DNA of 17,247 nt from Trichomonas tenax (lineage: Eukaryota; Parabasalia; Trichomonadida; Trichomonadidae). Position numbers and translations under genes: made by a program. The notes beneath the pieces are model-generated. The model had not been told where the DNA came from. It was given only the letters and a program-made list of their open reading frames with translations, and did not search any database. Location: assembly GCA_023091735.1 (NCBI GenBank), contig JALKBU010001073.1, forward strand, positions 1 through 17,247, in the 5' to 3' direction. The first letter of the stretch is position 1, and each line of letters starts with the position of its first letter. This document shows positions 6,217 through 16,400 of the stretch, in pieces.

Positions 6217-6306
6217 ATGAAAGTCGCTTTAGTTACATTCATTTCTCTCTGTGTACTATACTTTGGAAGAAAACTAATCTATATATTACTTTTTAGGAAA
6301 AAATAA
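6217..6306 (+). CDS. Possible 29-residue hydrophobic ORF or remnant of a gene start
   Basis: It reads MKVALVTFISLCVLYFG followed by a basic, hydrophobic end, so it resembles a signal peptide or membrane anchor. It sits right after the dispersed repeat, in the same relative place the TOR gene occupies after the other copy. It may be the broken 5' end of the pseudogene that follows. Evidence for translation is nil. Confidence 0.2.
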   Translation: MKVALVTFISLCVLYFGRKLIYILLFRKK

Positions 6307-6439
6307 TTTGAATTCAGAAAAATCACACTAACAGATCTCTCATTGATGCAAAATTAATAAGATTTGTTGATGCATATATATTGTTCGTATTTCTTTGTTT
6401 TTATTTACAAGCATTGGTCCACGAAAGCAATTTAGATAT

Positions 6440-8104
6440 AATGAAAGCAGTGAAGCTCGCCAATGAACAACTTGCAACGAAGAACAGAATTCAGTTAGAA
6501 GAAGAAACAACGAAAAGCTTTTAAGTAAAATTCAAGATTTGGAAAACAAGATTTCGAAGCCAAAAGAAGGAAATCCAGACAACTAAGGACAGATTATAAT
6601 CTCCAAATCAAATACAGCTTCGGCCACTTCTATCGATCACAAGTTCCACACACAATGGTTGGAACACAAACAACTTTTAAACTTGTCTGAAGAAAACGGG
6701 AAGAGAAACACGAAGAATCGAAATCAGCGGAAGAAGTCAAAGAACCAACTCCAGAAGTTAACCCATCAGTTGAAGGTTGAATCAGAGGCAAAGGTTGAAG
6801 AGAAAGTTGACGAACAAAAAGTCAAATTCGAAGTCGGAGAACCAATCACGGCTCCTGTTCTAACAAACACAGCAGCTCCCTTCAATGAAGAGAACAGCGA
6901 CAGAATTGAATCCGATGATGGCTCTCTTTATAACTCTAAAGAAGAGTGGGATCGATGTCAAGCGAAGAAGATAAAGACGCATTTTCTTCCGAGATTATCA
7001 CATCTCATTAGGATTTCGGTAATCTTGCGTTGCAAAAGGTCCACGGTCCTCTCTTGCAGCGGAAATCGAGAACTAAAGTCTCGATAATCATCGAACCGAA
7101 TTCGAAACCAAGACCGACAACGTCAATCTCGAGAACGACAGTGGATATGGGCAATTCCAAACACCAAATCAGCCGCATAGATGCAGACCAGCGATCATAC
7201 ACTAAATCTCCTCCGATTAATGGAAACCTCCAGTTTTGGAGCCAATCGTCGATAACTTGAAACTCAACCAACAAGTTCTGTAAACGATGCCATCATCGCC
7301 AAAAGAGTCCCCATCCCTGCTATCCACACAGTCACGAAGCCAAACAGAAACATCAATGACGACTCCAAGACAGTCAGAATCACTCGAATCCAATACGAAT
7401 TCCCGAAGACGACGATTAACAGTCCTATTATCATTCCAGCGTGAGACATGAGTTGACAGGAAGAAGATTCAGAAAGAGCCAGAAGAGCACCGAAACCTCT
7501 CCGAGATACAATCAATTATCACCAGGCTGTGCGAATCGAATGCGCGACAGCAAACAGAGATCAATGAACTCAATCTGAGAGTTTCTTATCTCCAGAAGGA
7601 GCTACAGAGAGTCAAACCACGAGGAGACAACAATCAGATACGACAGATTGAGACAGCACTTCGGCATCGCATTGCAGGAGCTCGATCAGAGAGGAATGAC
7701 GAAGCGAGTTCGATACGCAAAGAGATCTACCGACTCAAGCATGCTGCAAAACCGACGAATGCGGACTTAGGTTGGATCAAGAACGCTCAAGCAGAACTGC
7801 AGAGAATAGCAAACGAGCAGCGCAGAAAGAGAATGATATGCGACAAAGCGAAATCCGAAACTTTCATTGCATTTATCAGGAATCCATCAGAACACACAAA
7901 AATCACTTTCGAGACTTGAAGCAATTGATGTCTGTTCTCGGTGCATTGTCACTAGTTGAAGTGAATCCATCTGATATTCACACGAGCAAATCTTTGATAG
8001 ATCTGTCCCAGAAGGCAGCAGAAAAGCTAATCAATTACCGGTTCACATACGTCATGATATTCGAAGCCCTGGACGAAGAAGGAATCACAGGAAAACGAAA
8101 ATAA
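6440..8104 (+). pseudogene. Multi-frameshift coiled-coil protein gene
   Basis: Protein-like sequence jumps between all three plus frames. An ATG at 6440 opens MKAVKLANEQLATKNRIQLE and stops at 6522-6524. A frame at 6694-6777 reads KREEKHEESKSAEEVKEPTP; another (about 6780-6960) reads VEEKVDEQKVKFEVGEP up to SKEEWDRCQ. From 7452 to 7919 a frame reads LSEIQSIITRLCESNARQQT and a long Gln/Glu/Arg coiled coil. Near 7832 the sense moves to the frame that ends with FEALDEEGITGKRK at TAA 8102-8104. The C-terminal ~80 residues look globular. No family is recognised. At least four disruptions in 1.7 kb argue for a decayed gene rather than a single sequencing error. The segment is more GC-rich than its flanks. 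Confidence 0.6.
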
Positions 8105-8947
8105 GTCAGCAATAAGAGGCGTTTTGAGTCCGAATGCCGCCGGCAAAATTAACTGACGCTGTTTCCACTCCTTCCAACGCTTAATTTTATTGTTTTTAGA
8201 TATATTTTATATTTTTTTTGTTTGATATAAAAAGTTTAACATATTTTCCGAAAAATTTTATTTCGGGCGACGACTTCGCCGTGGATGTGCAAATATAACC
8301 TTTAAGTATCTAAGGAATCTGCCTAAACTTTCGCTAGAAATAAAATGTCACCATTTGCAAATACTAAACTCCGATTAAACTAGGTTGAAAATAGACTTCT
8401 AAATATAACTGATACTTACAGTGTTATAAAATATAATGTTTATAAAATATAAAAAAATGATTTATCGAATAAAGCAATGTTGCTGCTTTGCGTTTAGTTT
8501 AAAGCTTTCATATGTATACAGCGTATAGTAGAAGCAGTAGTTTGGGTGAAACTATCACCGATGATAGAAGATTGTCATTGTTGCAACCAAATATGATTGT
8601 TATGTGCATCAGCACACTTGCATATGCGGCGGAAACACGTACATTGTTTTTGTAATTGCTATTATTTCTAATTTCGAGTTCGATAATTTTAATGTCATTT
8701 TTAAAAGGATAGTTTGTGATGACAATCAATTGGAGCTACTGTCACCATTAAAATCCCCTTTAGTGTGCCATATTGAGAAGATGATTAAAATATATCAACA
8801 TTTAAGGGTTTTTGTCATTATTTGTTAAGAGAATGTTGTTGCTGGAATATGGTTTGCATTTATGCAGCAAACAGTGCCATTTGATTGAGCTTGTATGCGC
8901 AAGATAGCACAATCAACAATTTAGTTAATTTGCCATGTAATCTAAAA
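8105..8947. other. Spacer without a supported gene
   Basis: Short overlapping ORFs on both strands (for example 8508-8729 and 8604-8828) have AT-driven composition and are not supported. The stretch contains a near-palindrome TGCCG-C-CGGCA (8135-8145) and a hairpin GGCGA-CGACT-TCGCC (8266-8280), both GC-rich, downstream of the pseudogene. Confidence 0.45.
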
Positions 8948-10411
8948 ATGACATGTAAATATCTAAAAGTGACAGAATTTAAATTGAATTTTAAACAAGA
9001 GAATCAAGAATTTAAAGAATTAACTCAATGGAAGAACAAAAATCCAATAACAGAGACGAAACATATTGATGGTTTCGATGATTTGAAAACCAGATATTAT
9101 CATATCGATCAAAATCCCGAATTAAGTGAAATTTTCGATTTTATTCTTACAAATGATAATTCAATCGAAGCAATTTTAAGACTCTTCGAATTAATGGATA
9201 ATGATGAAATCCCTGATCCACATGAAATAAATGTAATTCCTGAATTAATTCCAAAAATAATGTTGAATATAGTAGAACCGGTTGATTTAGATGCAGAGAT
9301 AAAGAAAATGATGATTAGATTACTCGTTATACTGTCAAGTGTTGATTTGACACCAGACTCACAATTTTGCAGTGAATTTATGGCTAAAAGCATTTTGAAT
9401 ATATTTAATACACAAAACGGTGAGTGCTTTAGCACAATTACAAACTTATTGAGCAATTTACTCGTTGACAAAGAAATTGGAGTTCAATTTGCTGGATTTT
9501 TGTTTAATTGCGATGTTTTGTCATATTTCTACAATATCTTTCGCAGCAACATCGAAGCTAATTCAATAACAAACTATGCAATCCATATTTTAACACAATT
9601 CACGCAAATCGCAATGGTTGAAATTCATGATTTAGAAGTCGATCAAACGACTGAACACCGTCTGATTATATACAAAGACATCATTGGGTTCTTTTACAAG
9701 TATTTTGAAGTATCAGATCCAAGATGCCAAAACAATATTTGCAGCATTTTCATTAATTTGTGTTCGATTGGAAAACTCGCTCAATTAGTTAGAAATAGCA
9801 AATTCCCAGAAAGCTTTGCTGAGAATTTACCTGCGTTTGCTGTCTCTGAGTATTATTCAGGAATACTTAAGTTGTTTTGCACGCTTTGCGAATTATATGA
9901 TGTGATGGATGATTATTATAAACACGACATGACTTCTTTCCTGAAGAGGGTGAGAAGATACATAACTGACTATAAGTTTGATACCGAAGAAGTTATTAAT
10001 TTTATAGAGCTGTGCTTGGAAGAACAGAAGTATTATGAATTGGATAGAGCAGGAGTTTTCCATGTTCTTGTTGAGAAAATTCCATATTTAGAAAGTGATG
10101 ACAAAAAGTTTGTTCCTTGTTCACTTATGCAGGCAATTCCTGAAGCATTGTCATCAACAGACCGCCCGGATTGGCTTAAGAGACTTATCGAAATAATATT
10201 TGATATGCTCGAATCTTTCACAGAAGATCAAATAGAATGCGTTTTAATGAACGTCAATAACTGGATATCTGATGACTCTGATTATATTATATCCATAGGC
10301 AAAGACTATGATTTGGTAGACACATTAGAAACCATCTTAGAGGACTATGATCCCGATTCTCTCGTCTACACTAGAGCAATGTTGCTTTTTAAGAATGAAT
10401 ATTTTTCATGA
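8948..10411 (+). CDS. All-helical ARM/HEAT-like protein, function unknown
   Basis: The frame is open from about 8885, but the first in-frame ATG is 8948, giving 487 residues. After a Lys-rich N-terminus (about residues 1-55) the protein is a run of amphipathic helices such as NSIEAILRLFELMDNDEIPD and CFSTITNLLSNLLVDKEIG, without a signal peptide, membrane span or catalytic motif. This is the look of an armadillo/HEAT-type scaffold. Acidic residues dominate throughout. A similarity to SMEK/PP4R3 was considered but no diagnostic motif is visible. The chosen ATG forms part of an exact TGACATGTAA motif, which is odd for coding sequence, so a start elsewhere cannot be excluded. It converges with the TOR gene, the two stops being 61 bp apart. 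Confidence 0.75.
   Translation: MTCKYLKVTEFKLNFKQENQEFKELTQWKNKNPITETKHIDGFDDLKTRYYHIDQNPELSEIFDFILTNDNSIEAILRLFELMDNDEIPDPHEINVIPELIPKIMLNIVEPVDLDAEIKKMMIRLLVILSSVDLTPDSQFCSEFMAKSILNIFNTQNGECFSTITNLLSNLLVDKEIGVQFAGFLFNCDVLSYFYNIFRSNIEANSITNYAIHILTQFTQIAMVEIHDLEVDQTTEHRLIIYKDIIGFFYKYFEVSDPRCQNNICSIFINLCSIGKLAQLVRNSKFPESFAENLPAFAVSEYYSGILKLFCTLCELYDVMDDYYKHDMTSFLKRVRRYITDYKFDTEEVINFIELCLEEQKYYELDRAGVFHVLVEKIPYLESDDKKFVPCSLMQAIPEALSSTDRPDWLKRLIEIIFDMLESFTEDQIECVLMNVNNWISDDSDYIISIGKDYDLVDTLETILEDYDPDSLVYTRAMLLFKNEYFS
8949..8958 (+). promoter_or_regulatory. TGACATGTAA motif at the ARM gene start
   Basis: Exact copy overlapping the first in-frame ATG, followed within 15 bp by AAAGTGACA. Confidence 0.35.
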
Positions 10412-10415
10412 ATTA

Positions 10416-10419
10416 TAAA
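10416..10419 (+). terminator. TAAA signal after the ARM gene
   Basis: TAAA begins 5 nt past the TGA stop, the position expected for a trichomonad poly(A) signal. Confidence 0.35.
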
Positions 10420-10444
10420 AATTATGTTTGTATTTAGAAAAACA

Positions 10445-10448
10445 TTTA
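10445..10448 (-). terminator. TAAA signal after the TOR gene
   Basis: The TOR stop itself reads TAAT, without the overlapping TAAA; the first TAAA on the minus strand comes 25 nt later. The two convergent transcripts may therefore overlap slightly. Confidence 0.3.
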
Positions 10449-10472
10449 TTATTACAAACAAAAATTATAATA

Positions 10473-13400
10473 TTACCACAAAGGTTTCCATCCGCTGTAT
10501 AGTTTGGCGAGATTATAGTCATCGAGGGCTTCACTGATCAATCTCCTTACTTGTTTTTCGACAGGAAGAACAACATTATCTTCGAAGTCACTTCCTCTGA
10601 TCTTATTCCAAATCCTCTTCATAACTTCAGGTGCTTGAAGTTTCGCTTCACCATCGGATATTGGCTCTTGAACGAAAATCTCAAGAACGCTAACGAGCGA
10701 GTTGCAGTTTTCTCTAATGAGCATCATCACTCTAAGAGAAACGTGGAAGAACTCTCCATCAATGCCACAAGCGCCAAATGCTTGAGAGACCATTCGTGTG
10801 AGTCTGAAAGGAATCATTTCTGGGAATAAAACTCTATTTCTTGCAACTTCAAAAGAATCACCGAAATCGATATGGACGACATCACCGCTGTTTCTATCAA
10901 TCATAAAGTTCGATGGGTGACGATCTCCGAGGCCGAGAACATATCCAAGAATTGACATTAAAGCGGTTGATCTTGCATACTTCGAAGTGCGCTCGAGCCA
11001 AGCCTCGGAAGAAGGAGACTTCAACCAGAAAACTTTTCGTATATCGCCACCATCAAATTGAGTTTTAACTTCGCTGTTGACTTCAAGACGCTGCATTGGT
11101 GTCAACTTGTTGATGTCATCGATCGTGAGACTTGTTAAGAGCGCTTGCTCAGCGTTTGGCGTCATTCCATGATTAATTCTAAAGTCTGCGACCAAATTAT
11201 AAAATGTATCACAGCCTTCGACCCATTGAATTAAACCGACTTCTGTTGATAGAGGAACAATTGAATAACATCTCACAGCAATATTATCGATAGATAACGA
11301 AATATCTCTTCTGATTTGGGTGTTAACAAGTCTAAAGAACTGCATAACTCTTTGATCGAGTCTGAGATCTTCATTTCCTTTCAACAAGAATTTAAACTCT
11401 TGTCCATTGATGCCACAAATTGTAACTCTTCTTGGTCTCTTCTTGCTTCCCATGACTGAAAGTTTAGGCGAGAAATGATGTATTCTAACATCCGGAGATC
11501 CTGGAACAGCAACTTCAGTGTCACATAATGATTCGAGTTCGCTGCTGATATCAGAGATTGCAACATCATTCAATCTATCAAGGAACGTTTCGTTGTTATA
11601 CATAATGCATGTTAAGATTTCATCAGGATCATCGGTTGTTCTCATCAAATCATTAATAAGTTGGAAGTTTTGATGCTTAAACAGGCTGTCAAATTGACTC
11701 TGAGGACTGTTAACGAGGACTTGGATTTCATGGAATATTGATTCGCATTGTTCCATTTCTCCGGAACCTTTGGCATCAAAGTATTTATAAACGAGAGTTG
11801 TGAACTTCTCGAAAATGGAGATTGCAACTTTAAGGAGTCCCGTTTGCATCTTCTGGCCTTGATCCATTAACTTTGGATGCTCTTTGGCGATTTCTCCTAA
11901 AACTGAATTAGCAGCAACTGATCTCTTCCTATCTGAGCTGTTTGCGAGAACTAAAAGAGGGAAAAGAAGAGGCTGATAGTTAGTTTTAGCGATGTTCTTC
12001 AATATCTTAACAACAAAGTCAACAGCGCTGTTAATGGGATGAGAAAGTTGGGCGATTAATTGTGGAAGACATTCAATGAAATATGTCTTTGCAATTCTTG
12101 AAATTAGTTGACTTGTTTGCTGGAAAATCTTTGGATTATCGGCTGTTGCGAAGAATAATGAAAGAAGCTGAATAACTTCTGCAAAGTTTCCTGCAATGGA
12201 GTTTGAATTGGATTTCGTGAGGCAATTAACATATCCTTTGATAGCTTCAAATGCGAAATCGTAATTCTTCGGGTTTAACGCAAAATTATGATAATTAACA
12301 ATAGCCCATTTCTGCCAAACGAATTGATTGTCAGCGTATTTTCCAAGTAAGCTTCCAAGCTTCTTTGTCATGTCAATCAAGCTTTCGCAGCTTCGTTCAT
12401 GATATGCGAGAGTCCAATCAACATAATGAGAAAGAATGAATGGGAAATCATTATGTCCTGCTTTTAATGTCAGCATTGTTAATCTGAAAACAACTTCTAA
12501 CGCTGACCTAAAGTTTCCTAATGCCCAGTCATATTTACACTTGAGAAGAGTGACGAGAGGAGGCGATGACATTTCGTTATAATTCGGGAACAAAACTTTG
12601 AATGTTTCTTCGAATACATCAAACTTTCTTTCATGGAGAACTAAATCGATGAATTTCGTGAATGAATCAAAATCATTGGAATTCGCTGCGCGACGAACAA
12701 GAATCAAATACCACCAAGCAGCACTCGTATAATCAACAGACTTCAATCTATCAGACCATTGCTTTCTTTTTGCGATATCTTGAAGATATTTATCTCCTGT
12801 CTTAATGAGATCCTGCAATTCATAAAGAACTTGGCAGTTAAGAAGTGTTGGATAAACTGTTTCATATCTTCTTCCAAAGAGTGCCGATGATTGAGCGGAA
12901 ATAAGAGAAAAAGCATCATCAATAACATTTTGTGTTTCCTGTGGTTTGTGAAGCATAAACAAAGCAATGGCTCTGAGAATTCTTCCAACAACATTATCTG
13001 CGCTACATTCTTTAGTGAAGAGAAGAACTTCGTCGAATTCATTTGAAAATAGAGAAGCTTCTGCGAAAAATTCAGCAATTGTCGATCTGTAGGAAATATG
13101 GAACTTTCTGTACTCTTTTTCTTTATCTCTAATGATTTGGTATCTTCTGAGTTTGCACGCGCTCGTTATAAATCCCTTGAAAGCTTCTTCATCGCGATCA
13201 TCAACACTCAGTCTTGTTCCATAGTAATCGTATGCACTCGCCCACTGCTCAAGTTTTATGAGCCAGCTGTGGTCTTCTTTCGTTGATTTCAGGAGTGCTT
13301 TGGCTGAATCAGGGCGCCCAAGTTGTGTGTAAAGTTGTACAACGTTGTCCATCATTCCAATTGCGACACCACCAAACTCCTTGAATATCCTTTCTTGTTC

Positions 13401-16400
13401 ATTGTGAAGCGCTAACGCGAGACAATGTGCATTAGAATAGAATGTAGTAAGAGTTGACTCGGATATAAGAATTGGTCTTTCCGCTCTATCCATGTATTCG
13501 CACAACTGAGCAAGTGTTTGCGTGACATCAGGAGGAAGTCCCTGCTTCATTAAGAGCATGGATAACTTGAGAGAGATTGCAGCTTGCATATCCGATCCCA
13601 TGGAAATCCAGCAACTCAAGAAAGCAGGGAAGAAGAGATTGCTTGCAAGTGGTGTGTGAGTCATCGCTAATGAACTACAAGCGTTGATTGATATTGAAGG
13701 AGATTCCTGAATGCAAACTTGTATAAATCCAGCGAGCCAGTTTTGATAGTGTTTCGGTGTTGTCATTATTGTGTGATCGAAGTGTTCGAGAATGTTCTTT
13801 TGATTATTTGTGACTCTTGATGGGAACTGCGTCAAATAATGCAACAAAGGATCTGTTTTGATGAAATCAAAATCAGAAAACTTGACATTATTTCCACTCA
13901 TGATTGCGCCGTTCAATATTGCAAATTCTTTTGGCACATTGCCATTGTTGATTAATCTTTCGACTGTTCTGTGAGTGTACAAATTGAACTTTCCGCCAAG
14001 TCTTAAAATCAAAGAATATAAAACTTGGAAACCAATATCAACAAGTGCTGATTCTTTCTTTGTACAGAAATTAAGGGCTGTTCTAAGAATCATTGCTGCG
14101 TTATTGTGAATGTTTGAGTTATGTACTAAATATCGCAATGAATCCAAATAAACAACTTTGACATCCGCAGGTGTTGATTCAGATTTAACGATTTCACAAA
14201 TGCGAGGAGCCAAAGCCTGCGAAAGATGAGGAAAACTTGCACAGATTGTTGCGAGAAGAGGAATGCATCTGACAGAGACACTTTGGATTGATAAAACAGA
14301 AGATGAAATAATGTCCATGAGATTGGTGACAAGTGGCGTTGCGTATGGAGTGAAGTCTGATCTTAATATTTCTACAAGTGAAGCAATAACTAACAAAATA
14401 TTTGGAACTAAATTAATTCTCCAGACTTTGTGAATTGTGACCATCAATTCATCAACGAAAGGCATTATTCTTTGTCTAGCAACAAAAATCAAATGCTGAA
14501 GTAATAGCAAAGCTTCATTCGCTTGATCATCGTTAGAATTCTGTATTTCATAGTCAACCATTGGAACCAAATGGACCAAAAATTCAGCAGATTTCGTCGA
14601 AGAAACATCCAATGCAACTGTTGCAGCTGACAAAACTTTCATCCTTAAAGTTGATAAACTTTTGTCGTTAAGAATCATAAATAATTGATTCCAAACAAAT
14701 TCAACAAAATAATCATTGAATGATATCGATTTTCCGACTAAAAATAGGTCAGGAAGATGATTTTCGTTATTGTTTGGTTGTATTGTTTCGACTTTCATTA
14801 ATCTCGGGGAAACAGCACCGCACAAACCAAGGAATTTGAGGCTTCTAACTCTGAGTCCTCTTGAGTTGCATGTTGCAATTAAATGGAATACATTCGGAAG
14901 AAGTTTCGGATAAATATCAAGAAGAACTCTTGGTTCATCTTTTGTAAATAATATGAGCAATGTTGCAAGAACTTGATGCTTCAAGCTTTTATCACCCCAT
15001 TCACCAAGAATGGCTGTTAGAACTTCCAATATCCTCTTCAAGAAGCGTTTAACGACATCGTAGTTATTAGTGATAACTTCGTGAAGAGTTTGGACTAACG
15101 ACAAAGCGAGAAGCGTTCTTACTTCAGGGAAAAGTGGATTATTGTACTCACTGTTATGATATGCGAATCTCTGAGTGAGTAGGTCAAGAATAATTGGTAT
15201 ATAAGTGCTGGAGAAAATGTGCATTAACATCGGTGATGCGGAAATGAGATTTGGTAAAACTTTTGCATTTTTCTCCTGCTGTATTAAGTTTGTTGAGCAT
15301 TGCAATGAATATAATGTTTCCAGCAGTGATTTTCTTAGGATTAGATCGACACCTGATGGATCAAAAACACGAAGTTTCTTCAAAATGCGAAAACATTCTG
15401 AACGAACTCTCGGTGAATCATCGTGCGTTAAGTTCGAAAAAAAATCAAGGAAAACAGGGTTTGCGAGATACTGGTATTGATTTTCCCTGAATGCGTTTAA
15501 GCAGGATACTCTTACGTTCTCAGAATCGTGTCCTGTCGCAATATCAATGACTTGATGCAAGATTTGATATAAGTCTGCATTATTTGTTTCTAACATTATA
15601 TGAAGAAGTGCTTTCGGAGCGAGCAAAAGATCCTCTTCTGACTTAGAAAGTAAATAATCGCGTAATGCGCTAATTAATAATTTTTGATGACTTGATAAAA
15701 CAGTTGGAAACAAACAAATGAGATTAAATGCATTATACTTCGCATGCAGAACCTTCTTTTGGCTCGCGAATAAGTCAACAGTTAAATCAACAATTCTGAA
15801 AGAATAATCGACCCAAAAATTCGGTATTTCTTCCAAAAACACAGGGAAATATTCAAGGAAAGACTTAGTAAAGACGAAATTTTTGAGAATTTCCCATAGA
15901 TCAAATAGAGGACTTTTGAGAATTACCGTTTTCTTTGCGAAAGCTAACAAAATTTTCATGAATGGTGCAACAATAGAATCTTTATCGTATTGTAGTGTGC
16001 TATGAAGAATTAAATAGACTTTCTGATCAAGATTTTTGAATTTTTCGGGAACATTGTTAATAAGAAGTGTCAATGCTTCCAAACAGTTAAGGTATGTTGA
16101 ATCTTTGTGATTTTTGATGATTTCGAGAAGTAAGTTAAACTTTTGATCATCTTGGAATAATTGAGGATTGATTGCTGCTAATTCACCTAAAACGAGTATT
16201 GCGGGTTCTCGAGGTTCCTTTCCTTGTGCGAAGGGAAATACAATATCGAATATAATGTTTGCTTTTTGTTCGTAAAATTCGCCTTTTTGTCGAAGTATTA
16301 AGAGTAGCACTGTTAATGCGCCCTGAGGACAGTTCTCAGGATTCTTGTGTAATGTCATAAGCGCATTTGTAAAAATAGCATCGAATAATTCTTTCAATCG

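Noticed and set aside
6320..6336. Intron 3' end (CACTAACAG resembles the trichomonad ACTAACACACAG)
   Set aside because: It lacks the full 3' consensus and no GTAYGT 5' site was found in a sensible position.
7264..7515. Hydrophobic minus-strand ORF inside the coiled-coil pseudogene
   Set aside because: It is antisense to Ser/Arg/Pro-rich pseudogene codons, which produce artificial hydrophobic translations.
7820..7840. Programmed -1 frameshift in the coiled-coil gene
   Set aside because: No slippery heptamer is visible and several other frame breaks occur upstream, so decay is simpler.
8135..8145. Near-palindrome TGCCG-C-CGGCA
   Set aside because: Single, with a one-base centre that cannot form an RNA loop as drawn; not of the double-hairpin type.
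8266..8280. Single hairpin GGCGA-CGACT-TCGCC
   Set aside because: Isolated, with a longer loop and no partner hairpin, so not counted with the double-hairpin set.
8604..8828. 74-residue plus-strand ORF
   Set aside because: It has AT-driven composition, overlaps an antisense ORF of similar length and shows no motif.
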